In this document: one piece after another, positions 43,494 through 51,874 of the stretch
Layout: each line of letters opens with the position of its first letter
Numbering within the stretch: position 1 is the first letter of the stretch
From: Pseudonocardia halophobica
GTDB taxonomy: Bacteria > Actinomycetota > Actinomycetes > Mycobacteriales > Pseudonocardiaceae
Direction of reading: 5' to 3'
NCBI RefSeq assembly: GCF_027922425.1
Contig: NZ_BSFQ01000001.1
Coordinates: 62,001 to 126,000 of the forward strand
Length of the DNA: 64,000 bases
The notes under the pieces: model-generated
Seen by the model: only the letters and a program-made list of their open reading frames with translations
The model's database searches: none
What the model was told of the DNA's origin: nothing
Translations under genes and position numbers: made by a program

Positions 43494-44033
43494 TCACCGC
43501 TCGTCCGCGGTCTCCCGGTCCCGGGCGACGCCGTGAGCGGCGTCGCGGGCGGCCAGGCCGGCCAGCATCCGGTTGTACTCGGCCAGGCCGGGCGCCTCCG
43601 CGTCGGTGACGGGGGCCGGCGCGGCGACGGGGCTTCGGGTGAAGGGGCTGGCGTCCCACGGCGGCGGGGCGTCGTCGGCACTCGTCCCGGCCCGGACGTC
43701 CGCGCCGGTCCCGGCGCCGGTGTCGGCGCCGGCTTCCAGCGGGGCGGGCTCGGGTGGTGTGGGAACCGTCTCGGGCTCCGCAGCCGCGGGCCCCTCGGCC
43801 GCCGCGGTCTCCCGGTGCTCCAGTAGCTCCAGCCGCAGGAAGCGCCACCACATGTAGGCGAAGAACACGGCGAAGATGGGCCACTGGATGCCGTAGCCGA
43901 CGTTCAGCGCGGAGCCCAGCGCCGATCCGGCGCGGTCCCACTGCCAGATCGCGGCGAGCACGCACCCGGCCACCGCGAGGATCGCCAGCACGTGCCAGAG
44001 GATCCAGCGGGGGGACAGGACCACGCGCCACAC
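43494..44033 (-). CDS. Two-helix membrane protein with Pro/Ala-rich tail
   Basis: The 179-residue protein has helices at about 9-27 (ILWHVLAILAVAGCVLAAIW) and 45-62 (PIFAVFFAYMWWRFLRLEL), then a cytoplasmic tail rich in Ala, Pro and Glu ending in LAEYNRMLAGLAARD. I do not recognise a characterised family. GTG 44033 lies 7 nt after TATCGT (44046-44041), a likely leaderless promoter. It diverges from the CPBP protease gene. Confidence 0.75.
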   Translation of the reverse strand: MWRVVLSPRWILWHVLAILAVAGCVLAAIWQWDRAGSALGSALNVGYGIQWPIFAVFFAYMWWRFLRLELLEHRETAAAEGPAAAEPETVPTPPEPAPLEAGADTGAGTGADVRAGTSADDAPPPWDASPFTRSPVAAPAPVTDAEAPGLAEYNRMLAGLAARDAAHGVARDRETADER

Positions 44034-44040
44034 GCCGCCC

Positions 44041-44046
44041 ACGATA
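44041..44046 (-). promoter_or_regulatory. Leaderless -10 element of the two-helix protein gene
   Basis: TATCGT on the minus strand, 7 nt before GTG 44033. Confidence 0.4.
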
Positions 44047-44145
44047 CGCGGTCCGGCGCAGGCCCCGGCCGCCCTCGCCGCGCCCGGGTGACCACCGGCG
44101 AGGAGGCCGCGCACGGGGTCCGGTACCTGCGGCGGCGGTGGGCGG

Positions 44146-44151
44146 TAGTTT
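44146..44151 (+). promoter_or_regulatory. Leaderless -10 element of the CPBP protease gene
   Basis: TAGTTT, 6 nt before GTG 44158; no ribosome binding site precedes the codon. Confidence 0.45.
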
Positions 44152-44157
44152 CGGGTC

Positions 44158-44964
44158 GTGGCGGCAGGTCGGGTCGGGCGGTGGCTCGCGGCCCCGCCGT
44201 CCGGGATCGCGGAGGTCACCGATCCCCGGGCGCGCCGGCTGATCGGGCTGGAGATCGCCGTGGTGCTCACGGTGACGCTCGGGCTCTCCGCCCTGCGCAG
44301 CGCCCTGTCCCTGATCGACGCGCTCCTCTCCCCCACTCCCCTGTCGGAGCAGCAGGTCGCACTCAACGCCCCCGCGGCCCAGGCCGACCTGGTCGACCTC
44401 GCGCTGCAGCTGGTCCGGGTGCTGCAGCTCGTCGGCTGGGGCGCCCTGGCGGCGTACCTGCTGCTGCGGGCCGGGATCCCGCTCGCGCGGATCGGGCTGG
44501 ACCGGACGCGCCCCGGGAGGGACGCGCTCGGCGCCGTGGGGCTGGCCGCGCTCATCGGCATCCCCGGCCTCGGGCTCTACCTGCTGGCCCGGGCCCTCGG
44601 CGTGAGCCTCGACGTGGCCCCCAGCACGCTCGACGACGTCTGGTGGCGCACCCCCGTCCTGATCCTCGCGGCCGCGGCGAACGCCTGGGCCGAGGAGATC
44701 GTGATGATCGGGTACCTGCTGACCCGGTTGCGCCAGCTCGGCTGGTCGGCCGACCGCTCGGTGCTCGCGGCCGCGGTGCTGCGCGGGGCGTACCACCTGT
44801 ACCAGGGCGTGGGCGGGTTCGTCGGGAACCTGGTGATGGGGCTGGTGTTCGGGCGGGTGTGGCAGCGGACCGGCCGGCTGTGGCCGCTGGTGGGGGCGCA
44901 CGCGCTGATCGACGTCGTGGCCTTCGTGGGGTACGCCCTGCTGCCCGCGAACCTTCGCCCGTAG
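44158..44964 (+). CDS. CPBP family intramembrane glutamic endopeptidase
   Basis: The 268-residue membrane protein has the CPBP (Abi) motifs within helices: NAWAEEIVMIGYLLTRL with Glu179-Glu180, LRGAYHLYQG with His213, and GAHALIDVVAF with His248. Members cleave membrane-embedded substrates, as Rce1 does; bacterial substrates are mostly unknown. GTG 44158 follows TAGTTT by 6 nt and probably starts a leaderless transcript. It ends 24 bp before the ferritin gene, which has its own -10 motif. Confidence 0.9.
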   Translation: MAAGRVGRWLAAPPSGIAEVTDPRARRLIGLEIAVVLTVTLGLSALRSALSLIDALLSPTPLSEQQVALNAPAAQADLVDLALQLVRVLQLVGWGALAAYLLLRAGIPLARIGLDRTRPGRDALGAVGLAALIGIPGLGLYLLARALGVSLDVAPSTLDDVWWRTPVLILAAAANAWAEEIVMIGYLLTRLRQLGWSADRSVLAAAVLRGAYHLYQGVGGFVGNLVMGLVFGRVWQRTGRLWPLVGAHALIDVVAFVGYALLPANLRP

Positions 44965-44976
44965 GGTCGCCGAGGT

Positions 44977-44982
44977 TACCCT
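44977..44982 (+). promoter_or_regulatory. Leaderless -10 element of the ferritin gene
   Basis: TACCCT, 6 nt before GTG 44989. I looked for an IdeR box here and found no convincing match. Confidence 0.4.
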
Positions 44983-44988
44983 TCCCGG

Positions 44989-45522
44989 GTGTCCGACTCG
45001 AAGTTCCTCGCCCTGCTCAAGGACCAGATCCGCAGCGAGTTCACGGCCTCGCAGCAGTACACGGCCGTCGCGGTGTGGCTCGACGGGGAGGACCTCCCCC
45101 AGCTGGCCGCGCACTTCTACGCCCAGGCGCTCGAGGAGCGCAACCACGCGATGAGCATGGTGCAGTACATCCTGGACACCCACGAGCGCGTGCAGATCCC
45201 GGGGATCGACGAGGTCCGGAACGACTTCGCGACGGTCGAGGACGTCGTCTCGCTGGCGCTCGAGCAGGAGAAGCGGGTCACCGAGCAGATCACCACGCTG
45301 GCCCGCACCGCGCGCGACGAGGGCGACTACCTCGGCGAGCAGTTCATGCAGTGGTTCCTCAAGGAGCAGGTCGAGGAGGTCGCGTCGATGTCGACGCTGC
45401 TCACCGTGGCGCGCCGGGCCGGCGACAACCTCTTCCACATCGAGGACTTCGTGGCCCGCGAGCTCACGAAGGGCGAGGCGGCGGACCCGTCCGCCCCGCC
45501 CGTCGCGGGCGGCCGCGTCTGA
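44989..45522 (+). CDS. bfrB: Ferritin (BfrB-like)
   Basis: Ferritin oxidises Fe(II) and stores iron in a 24-subunit shell. The 177-residue protein has the four-helix pattern with ferroxidase residues: IRSEFTASQQYTAVAVWLD (Glu17), YAQALEERNHAMSMVQY (Glu50, His53), LEQEKRVTEQITTLAR, and QWFLKEQVEEVASM. It lacks the haem-binding Met of bacterioferritin and resembles Rv3841. The last 18 residues are a Pro/Ala-rich tail. It lies close to the iron-box-controlled DUF2470 gene, as in mycobacteria. A palindromic repeat array follows the stop. Confidence 0.95.
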   Translation: MSDSKFLALLKDQIRSEFTASQQYTAVAVWLDGEDLPQLAAHFYAQALEERNHAMSMVQYILDTHERVQIPGIDEVRNDFATVEDVVSLALEQEKRVTEQITTLARTARDEGDYLGEQFMQWFLKEQVEEVASMSTLLTVARRAGDNLFHIEDFVARELTKGEAADPSAPPVAGGRV

Positions 45523-45525
45523 GAA

Positions 45526-45630
45526 TGCGCATTACGGAACCATGATGCGCACAATCCGGCCCGAGAATCGCGTTATGGAACCATAATGCGCTCGATCCGG
45601 GCTCGAACGCGCATTATGGTTCCATAGCGC
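45526..45630. repeat. Three tandem ~41-bp units with palindromic cores
   Basis: The cores are 45526-45551 (TGCGCAT...ATGCGCA arms), 45568-45591 (TTATGG-AA-CCATAA) and 45607-45630 (ATTATGG-TT-CCATA). The spacers also resemble each other (ATCCGG with CCGAG or CTCGA). The array fills the gap between converging ferritin and SEC-C genes and probably folds into three hairpins, perhaps a terminator. Confidence 0.7.
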
Positions 45631-45632
45631 GG

Positions 45633-46571
45633 TCAGCGCAGGGTGATCTGCTTGCCCGCGAGCGCGTCCCGGGCCGAGCGCTCGGCCGGGGTCAGCTCGT
45701 CCGTGGAGGCCAGCGCCTGGGACAGCCGCTTCGCGAAGGCCACCGCCGGGGCGGCCCACTCCTTGGCGTGCATCTCCCGGTCGACGTCCCACACCGGTAC
45801 GAGCAGGCCGTGGGCGCGGAAGGCGCCGGCGTAGCGGCTGCCCTCACCGAGGTCGAGCTCGCCGGCCGCCTGCAGCCGGGCCAGCGCCGGCATGAGCGCG
45901 TCCTCGGCCTCCGGGCGCACCCAGCGCACGTGCGCCTTCGTGCCGGTGTCGACCCAGTACGCCGCCCGGACGCCCTCGCCGCCGAGCGCCTCGGTCGGCA
46001 TGATCACCGAGTTCGCGCGCTCGATGGTCGCGGCGATCTCGGCGCCGGGCTCCTCGCCGTCGGCGGGCAGCCACCAGGCGAAGTCCTGGTGCAGCTCGAG
46101 GTCGAGCTCGGCGTCGGCGACCAGCAGGTCCTGCAGCCGGACGACCTCCCCTTCGCCCACCCCGGGCCCGACGACGGGCAGCGCGGACCCCGGCTCGGCC
46201 GCCTCGGCCCAGCGCAGCGCCTTGGTGAGGTCGGCGGACAGGTCGCCCGAGCGGGTCTGGACCTGCATGCCCAGCAGGATCTCGCCGTTCGGCCGCACGA
46301 GCGCCGCGGAGGCGCCCGGCAGCACCGTGGCCAGCCGGACGGCGCGCTCGCCGGTCTCGCGCAGCGGGAGCGGGGCCACGGCCGACGGCAGGAACTCGCG
46401 CATCGCGACGAGGTCCGGCTCGGCGGCGAGCCCCTCGAAGGGCCGGGTGACGATCACGTCGTCGCCGGCGCCGTGGCACGCCTTGTACCGCTTGCCCGAG
46501 CCGCAGGGGCAGGGGCGGCGCGGGTTCTCGCCGGTCGCGGCGCTGGACTTGTCGCGGTTCTTCTTGGCCAT
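45633..46571 (-). CDS. SEC-C motif protein (DUF5926-like)
   Basis: The 312-residue protein starts with a basic stretch and the zinc-binding SEC-C motif PCPCGSGKRYKACHG (residues about 20-34). A large soluble domain follows, with FAWWLPADGEEPGAEIAATIERAN and HVRWVRPEAEDALMPALARL. Its general form matches actinobacterial DUF5926 proteins. SEC-C motifs bind zinc and often mediate protein or RNA contacts. ATG 46571 shares its A with the DUF4328 gene stop (TGATG), so the two are coupled. Function unknown. Confidence 0.85.
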   Translation of the reverse strand: MAKKNRDKSSAATGENPRRPCPCGSGKRYKACHGAGDDVIVTRPFEGLAAEPDLVAMREFLPSAVAPLPLRETGERAVRLATVLPGASAALVRPNGEILLGMQVQTRSGDLSADLTKALRWAEAAEPGSALPVVGPGVGEGEVVRLQDLLVADAELDLELHQDFAWWLPADGEEPGAEIAATIERANSVIMPTEALGGEGVRAAYWVDTGTKAHVRWVRPEAEDALMPALARLQAAGELDLGEGSRYAGAFRAHGLLVPVWDVDREMHAKEWAAPAVAFAKRLSQALASTDELTPAERSARDALAGKQITLR

Positions 46572-47560
46572 CAGGGCGCCACCGTAGCGCCGGGCGCCGC
46601 CTCGTCCTCCGCCGGTCCCGGCGGCCGCACGGCGACGAGCGTCTCGCGCCGGACCGGCCGGGCCGGCTCCAGCAGCGCCGTGAGGTAGCGCAGGACCCGC
46701 ACCGTGACCAGCGCGGTCGCCGCGGCGAGCAGGTCGAGCACCGCGTGCAGCAGGACGCCGTCGGCCATGGCCTGCACGCCCCCGCGGAACGACCACAGGA
46801 ACACCACGACGCCGAGCACCACCCCGGCGCCCCACAGCCCCCACCACACCAGCAGCAGCCGCGACGGCCGCGGGCGCTCGGCGGGCGGGCGGTCCAGCCC
46901 GGCGTGCTCGATCTCGGCCAGCAGCGAGCCCGGCAGCGACAGGTTGAGCCCGGGCACCACCCACCCGGCGACGACGGCGGCCGCGGGCCGCGCCGGCACG
47001 GTGCCGGTCCGTTCGGCGGCGGCCTCGCGGGCACGCAGCGTCCAGAGCACCATCAGCACACCGCTGCCGACCAGCCCCGCCAGCGACGCCCAGCCGCCGA
47101 ACGCGACCGCGGCGTCGGAGAACGCGACCAGCCCGGCCGGCAGCGCGTCGGCGCGGCTGAGCACCAGCAGGACGTACCGCAGGATCTCGGCGAGCGCGGC
47201 CACGACGGCGACGCCGGCGGTGACCCGCAGCAGGACGTCGAGCGGGTGCGCGATCCGGGCGGCCCGCTCGAGCGCCGGCACACGCTCGGCCTCGGGCTCG
47301 CCGCGCCACGGGAGCGGCGGGAAGCCCCAGCGTGGCACCTCCCGGTAGCGGGGCGGGCCGGTGTACCGGAAGCGGGGGCGGACGGGCGGCCGCGGCTTCC
47401 CGTCCGGCGGTGGCTCAGCCACCCAGGCCAGCGCGGCGAGGTAGCGGCCGCAGTACGGGCAGAAGGGCCCGGACCCGGGCGGCGCTACCCGCCCGCACCG
47501 CGAGCACGCCGGTGGCCGGGCGGGGGCCCCGCCCGTCGGGCGTGCGGACGCGTCCGGCAT
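46571..47560 (-). CDS. DUF4328 domain membrane protein with zinc ribbon
   Basis: The 329-residue protein begins with a zinc ribbon (ACSRCGRVAPPGSGPFCPYCGRY) and a Pro-rich linker. The DUF4328 membrane domain follows with about six helices, including VVPGLNLSLPGSLLAEI, the family's W-x-x-P-x-x-N-L motif. ATG 47560 is used; the longer open frame upstream is not protein-like. It lies 17 bp after the rhodanese gene. Function unknown. Confidence 0.85.
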   Translation of the reverse strand: MPDASARPTGGAPARPPACSRCGRVAPPGSGPFCPYCGRYLAALAWVAEPPPDGKPRPPVRPRFRYTGPPRYREVPRWGFPPLPWRGEPEAERVPALERAARIAHPLDVLLRVTAGVAVVAALAEILRYVLLVLSRADALPAGLVAFSDAAVAFGGWASLAGLVGSGVLMVLWTLRAREAAAERTGTVPARPAAAVVAGWVVPGLNLSLPGSLLAEIEHAGLDRPPAERPRPSRLLLVWWGLWGAGVVLGVVVFLWSFRGGVQAMADGVLLHAVLDLLAAATALVTVRVLRYLTALLEPARPVRRETLVAVRPPGPAEDEAAPGATVAP

Positions 47561-47577
47561 GAGGCTCACCCGGTCGC

Positions 47578-47904
47578 TCAGATGATCTCGGGGGTCCGGT
47601 CCGGGTCGGCGACGATCTCGCGGCCGGAGCCGGCCCAGGCCTGCATCCCGCCGTCGACGTTCACGGCCGGGTAGCCCTGCTGGGTCAGGTAGGCGACGAC
47701 GCGGGCGGAGCGGCCGCCGGAGCGGCACACGACGTAGAGCGGCTCGTCGCCGGGGATCTCGTCGATCCGCCGGGTGAGCTCGGACATCGGCAGGTGCCGG
47801 GAGCCGGGGGCCCGGCCGGCGGCCCACTCGTCCGCCTCGCGGACGTCGAGCAGGGCGGCGTCGGCCGGCAGGTCCGCGACGGGCACGGACGGAACGCTGG
47901 TCAT
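47578..47904 (-). CDS. Rhodanese-like single-domain protein
   Basis: The 108-residue protein has DVREADEWAAGRAPGSRHLPM and the active-site loop VVCRSGGRSARV with the catalytic Cys, as in GlpE/PspE-type sulfurtransferases, which move sulfur from thiosulfate to acceptors in the cytoplasm. ATG 47904 has GGGGAC directly upstream; an earlier in-frame start at 47958 is unlikely because it would lie in a hairpin. It probably heads an operon with the DUF4328 and SEC-C genes. Confidence 0.92.
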   Translation of the reverse strand: MTSVPSVPVADLPADAALLDVREADEWAAGRAPGSRHLPMSELTRRIDEIPGDEPLYVVCRSGGRSARVVAYLTQQGYPAVNVDGGMQAWAGSGREIVADPDRTPEII

Positions 47905-47946
47905 GTCCCCATGATGGCACCCGGCCCCGTCAGGCTCCCGTGAACG

Positions 47947-47995
47947 CACGAACGGCACTCCCGTGCGGACCTACCGCACGAGAGTGCCGTTCGTG
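47947..47995. terminator. Long hairpin after actP-like gene
   Basis: CACGAACGGCACTC (47947-47960) and CGTGCGG (47962-47968) pair with CCGCACG (47974-47980) and GAGTGCCGTTCGTG (47982-47995), giving a 22-step stem with one mismatch and a 5-nt loop, 12 bp after the symporter stop. Confidence 0.65.
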
Positions 47996-48006
47996 GGTGC
48001 AGCGCG

Positions 48007-49620
48007 TCAGGCGTCGACGGTGGCCTTCTCGGACCCGGCGCCGGTGAGCGAGCGGACCTCCATCTCGGCGTACTTCTCCGAGTCGAACGGCTCGCGCCGG
48101 CCCGCGAACGTGCCGATCACACCGAGCAGGAACGACACCGGGATGGAGACGATGCCCGGGTTCGACAGCGGGAACCACGCGAAGTCCGCGCCCTTGATCA
48201 TCGCGGTCTCGCTGCCGGAGACGGCCGGCGAGAACACGATGAGCACGAGGCAGACGGCGAGGCCGCCGTAGATGCTCCAGAGCGCGCCCATGGTGTTGAA
48301 CCGCTTCCAGAACAGCGAGTACAGGATCGTCGGCAGGTTCGCCGAGGCGGCCACGGCGAACGCCAGCGCCACGAGGAAGGCGACGTTCTGTCCGTTGGCC
48401 AGGATGCCGCCGGCGATCGCGACGATGCCGATGAGCAGCGCGGTGCGCCGCGCGACCTTCACCTCGGCACCCGGCGAGGTCTGCCCCTTCTTCAGGACGT
48501 TGGCGTAGACGTCGTGCGCGAAGGAGGCCGACGCCGTGATCGTCAGCCCGGCGACGACCGCGAGGATCGTGGCGAAGGCGATCGCGGAGATGAGCCCGAG
48601 CAGGATCTCCCCGCCGAGCTCGAAGGCCAGCAGCGGCGCGGCCGAGTTGACCCCGCCCGGCGCCTTGCTGATCACGTCCGGGCCGACGAGTGCGGCGGCA
48701 CCGTAGCCCAGGACCAGCGTGAACAGGTAGAACACGCCGATCAGCCAGATCGCCCACACCACGGACTTGCGGGCCTCCTTGGCCGTCGGGACCGTGTAGA
48801 AGCGCATCAGGATGTGCGGCAGGCCGGCGGTGCCGAGCACCAGCGCGACGCCGAGCGAGATGAAGTCGATCTTGTTCTTGTACTGCAGGCCGGGCGCCAG
48901 GAGGGCCTCGCCCTTCGACGACTTCTCCACCGCCCCGCCGAGCAGGGCCGAGAAGTTCAGGCCGTACTTGCCGAGCACCCAGAAGGTCATCACGAACGCG
49001 CCCACCACCAACAGCGCGGCCTTGATGATCTGCACGTACGTCGTGCCCTTCATGCCGCCGACCAGCACGTACGCGATCATGACGAGACCGACGACGGCGA
49101 TGACGATCGACTGCCCGAGCTTGTCCGAGTTCGGGATCTGCAGCAGCAGCGCGATCAGCCCGCCCGCGCCCGCCATCTGCGCGATCAGGTAGAAGAACGA
49201 CACGACCAGCGTCGACGTGGCCGCGGCGGCCCGGACCGGGCGCTGGCGCATCCGGAAGCTCAGGACGTCGCCCATCGTGAACTTGCCGGTGTTGCGCAGC
49301 AGCTCGGCGACCAGCAGCAGCGCCACCAGCCAGGCGACGAGGAAGCCGATCGAGTACAGGAAGCCGTCGTAGCCGTAGACCGCGATGGCCCCCGCGATGC
49401 CCAGGAACGACGCGGCCGACAGGTAGTCGCCGGAGATCGCGATGCCGTTCTGCGAGCCGCTGAAGGAGCGGCCGGCGGCGTAGTAGTCCGACGCCGTGCG
49501 GTTGCTGCGGCTGGCGCGGTAGACCACCACCAGCGTGAGCAGCACGAACGCCGCGAAGATGCCGATGTTGAGGCCGACGTTGCCGACCGTGCCCTGCGCC
49601 TGCGCGAGCTGCGCGGTCAC
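48007..49620 (-). CDS. Cation/acetate symporter, SSS family (ActP/MctC-like)
   Basis: The 537-residue protein has 13 helices and family motifs: AGRSFSGSQNGIAISGDYLSAASFLG, MGDVLSFRMRQRPVR, GGMKGTTYVQIIKAALL, GTAGLPHILMRFYTVPTAKEARKS, and SASFAHDVYANVLKKG. These sodium- or proton-coupled transporters take up acetate, pyruvate or propionate. The first codon overlaps the DUF485 stop by 4 nt, and the pairing with a DUF485 subunit matches yjcH-actP in E. coli. The exact substrate is not shown by sequence. Confidence 0.92.
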   Translation of the reverse strand: MTAQLAQAQGTVGNVGLNIGIFAAFVLLTLVVVYRASRSNRTASDYYAAGRSFSGSQNGIAISGDYLSAASFLGIAGAIAVYGYDGFLYSIGFLVAWLVALLLVAELLRNTGKFTMGDVLSFRMRQRPVRAAAATSTLVVSFFYLIAQMAGAGGLIALLLQIPNSDKLGQSIVIAVVGLVMIAYVLVGGMKGTTYVQIIKAALLVVGAFVMTFWVLGKYGLNFSALLGGAVEKSSKGEALLAPGLQYKNKIDFISLGVALVLGTAGLPHILMRFYTVPTAKEARKSVVWAIWLIGVFYLFTLVLGYGAAALVGPDVISKAPGGVNSAAPLLAFELGGEILLGLISAIAFATILAVVAGLTITASASFAHDVYANVLKKGQTSPGAEVKVARRTALLIGIVAIAGGILANGQNVAFLVALAFAVAASANLPTILYSLFWKRFNTMGALWSIYGGLAVCLVLIVFSPAVSGSETAMIKGADFAWFPLSNPGIVSIPVSFLLGVIGTFAGRREPFDSEKYAEMEVRSLTGAGSEKATVDA

Positions 49621-49952
49621 GCCTCCCCCTCGATCTCGTGCCGCAGGCGCTCGGCGGCCGGGTCCAGCGTCCGGTCGGCGAAGCGCACGTACAGGGTCGT
49701 GATCAGGAACGTCGAGACGAACTGCAGCAGGCCGATCAGCAGGCCGACGGTGAAGTTGCCGGCCAGTCTGGTCGCCATGAAGGCGGGCGCGTACGAGGCC
49801 AGCAGGACGTAGACCAGGTACCAGATCAGGAAGAGCGCGCTCATCGGGAAGACGAACCGGCGCAGCCGGCGGCGCAGGTCCCCGAACTCGGGGCTCGCCT
49901 GGACCCGCTGGTAGATCGTCCCGTGGGCGCTCCGTTCCCCGGTGGTGCTCAT
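49617..49952 (-). CDS. DUF485 small membrane protein
   Basis: The 111-residue protein has two helices and the DUF485 pattern: FGDLRRRLRRFVFPMSALFLIWYLVYVLLASYAP, then GLLQFVSTFLITTLYVRFADRTLD with the Y-V-R...D end. DUF485 proteins (YjcH-like) accompany and are coupled to SSS acetate symporters. ATG 49952 has GGAAGG about 7 nt upstream. Confidence 0.92.
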   Translation of the reverse strand: MSTTGERSAHGTIYQRVQASPEFGDLRRRLRRFVFPMSALFLIWYLVYVLLASYAPAFMATRLAGNFTVGLLIGLLQFVSTFLITTLYVRFADRTLDPAAERLRHEIEGEA

Positions 49953-50033
49953 GAGAAGTCCTTCCGTGCGTGTCCGGCGCCCTCCTCCGGCGCCGGAGCC
50001 ACTACAGGGCGAACGACTCGGAACGACGATCGA

Positions 50034-50056
50034 GACGGTTCCGCGACGAAACCGTC
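50034..50056 (-). terminator. Hairpin after the second symporter gene
   Basis: GACGGTT (50034-50040) and AACCGTC (50050-50056) pair with a 9-nt loop, 40 bp after the stop codon at 50096 in the direction of transcription. Confidence 0.4.
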
Positions 50057-50095
50057 CGTGTCAGCGCAGCCACGGAGCGTGAGCGGTCGGTCGGG

Positions 50096-51874
50096 TCAGT
50101 CGGACGGCCGGCGCACGTTCTCGACGTGCTCGCGGAAGAGTCCGAGCCGTTCGGGCGCGTGCAGCCGCAGCAACAGGGCGTCCGTGTTGGCCGGGCGGTG
50201 CTTCCGCGTGACGAGGCTGACCACGATCATCACCAGGAAGGCCAGCGGGACCGTGACGATCGCGGGCCGGTAGAGCAGGACGCCGACCCAGCCGCTGCCG
50301 CCGACGCCGGCCAGGCTCACCGCCACCGCGCCGGCCGAGAGCAGCCCGCCGACGAGCAGCCCCGAGATCGCGCCGCGCGCGGTGAGCCCCCGCCACCAGA
50401 TGCCCAGCACCAGCAGCGGGCAGAAGGTCGACGCGGCCACCGCGAAGGCCAGCGCCACGGTCTCGGCGAAGTCCAGCCGGGTCACCCCGAGGGTGAGCGC
50501 CAGCGGCGCCGCTGCGGCCAGCACCGTCGAGATCCGCAGCTCGGCCATCCGCCGGTCGGCCGCCGCCGAGCGACCGCGCAGCACGTCCGTGGACAGCACC
50601 CCGGCCAGGCTGACCAGCAGGCCGGACGCCGTGGACAGGAACGCGGCCCACGCCCCGGCCGCGACCACCCCGCCGAGGATCGCCCCGGCGAGCCCGCTGC
50701 CGAGCACCGCCTCGGGCAGCAGCAGCACCGCGGCGTCCGTGGGGCCGGCGACGAGCAGCTGCGGGGTGTAGAAGCGCGACAGCGCGCCGATCAACGTGAC
50801 CAGCAGGTAGAACCCGCCGAGCAGGGCCAGCACGATCACCGCGCTGCGGCGTGCCGCCCGGCCGTCCGGGTTGGTGTAGAAGCGGCCGAGGACGTGCGGC
50901 AGCCCCATCGTGCCGAGGAAGGTCGCCATGATCAGCGAGTAGATGGCCAGCAGCTGGTACGGTCCGTCGCCGGCCAGCGGGGTGAGCCAGCGGGCGTCCG
51001 TGGTCGGCCGCCCCGCCGTGGTCGGGACCGGCGAGCCGGCCGGGAACACCAGCTCGGAGCCGGCGCTCACCTCGTGCCGGGTGCCGGTCTCCCAGGTGAG
51101 CACGGTGCCGGCCGGCACCGGGGCGCCGTCGACCACCCCGCCCGCCGGGCCCACCTGCACGCGGGTGGGCGCGCCGGTGTCGAGCCGGACGTCCGTCTCG
51201 ACCGTGACGGTGGTCTGCTCGCGGAAGTCCGGCGCCTGCGGCCGGTCGAAGGTGTGCCCGCTGTTGAGGAAGAAGACCAGCGCCACCGCGGCGGGCACGG
51301 CGAGCGCGGTGAGCTTGAGCCAGTACTGGAAGGCCTGCACGAAGGTCACCGAGCGCATGCCGCCGAACACCACGGTGAGCACCACGATCACCCCGGCCCC
51401 GACCGTGCCGATCCACTGCGGCAGCCCGGTGACGACCTCGACGGTCAGCCCGGCGCCCTGCAGCTGCGGCAGCAGGTAGAGCCAGCCGATGACCAGCACG
51501 AACACGCTGCAGAGTCGGCGCAGCGACGTCGAGCGCAGGCGCAGCTCGGCGAAGTCCGGCACCGTGTACGCGCCGGAGCGGCGCAGCGGCGCGGCCACGA
51601 ACAGCAGCAGCGACAGGTAGCCCGCGGTGTAGCCGACGGGGTACCAGAGCGCGTCGACGCCGTCGCGGAGCACCAGTCCCGCCACCCCGAGGAACGAGGC
51701 CGCGGACAGGTACTCGCCGGAGATCGCGCCGGCGTTGGCGGAGGGCCGGACCGTGCGCGAGGCGACCAGGAAGTCCGACGTCCGGCGGGCCCGGTGCCCG
51801 AGCATGCCGATGACCGTCGAGGCCACCGCGACCAGCAGGATCGCGGTGAGCGCAGCGACGGCCGTCGCACTCAC
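50096..51874 (-). CDS. Sodium/solute symporter (SSS family) with extracytoplasmic insert, copy B
   Basis: The 592-residue protein has the SSS pattern SDFLVASRTVRPSANAGAISGEYLSAASFLG, GGMRSVTFVQAFQYWLKL, GTMGLPHVLGRFYTNPDGRAARRS and STASGLLVSLAGVLSTDVLRG. It differs from ActP in an insert of about 95 residues (about 205-302) between helices, rich in beta-forming residues, Thr and Val. GTG 51874 overlaps the stop of copy A (GTGA). The likely substrates are carboxylates, by family and by the LytTR/LytS genes upstream. It is the last gene of the run. Confidence 0.88.
   Translation of the reverse strand: MSATAVAALTAILLVAVASTVIGMLGHRARRTSDFLVASRTVRPSANAGAISGEYLSAASFLGVAGLVLRDGVDALWYPVGYTAGYLSLLLFVAAPLRRSGAYTVPDFAELRLRSTSLRRLCSVFVLVIGWLYLLPQLQGAGLTVEVVTGLPQWIGTVGAGVIVVLTVVFGGMRSVTFVQAFQYWLKLTALAVPAAVALVFFLNSGHTFDRPQAPDFREQTTVTVETDVRLDTGAPTRVQVGPAGGVVDGAPVPAGTVLTWETGTRHEVSAGSELVFPAGSPVPTTAGRPTTDARWLTPLAGDGPYQLLAIYSLIMATFLGTMGLPHVLGRFYTNPDGRAARRSAVIVLALLGGFYLLVTLIGALSRFYTPQLLVAGPTDAAVLLLPEAVLGSGLAGAILGGVVAAGAWAAFLSTASGLLVSLAGVLSTDVLRGRSAAADRRMAELRISTVLAAAAPLALTLGVTRLDFAETVALAFAVAASTFCPLLVLGIWWRGLTARGAISGLLVGGLLSAGAVAVSLAGVGGSGWVGVLLYRPAIVTVPLAFLVMIVVSLVTRKHRPANTDALLLRLHAPERLGLFREHVENVRRPSD

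Noticed and set aside
44940..44990. IdeR box upstream of the ferritin gene
   Set aside because: The best 19-base alignment matches the consensus at about 10 positions, no better than chance in this context.
45526..45630. The three-unit repeat as a CRISPR array
   Set aside because: The spacers resemble each other, the units are palindromic and decayed, and no cas gene is near.
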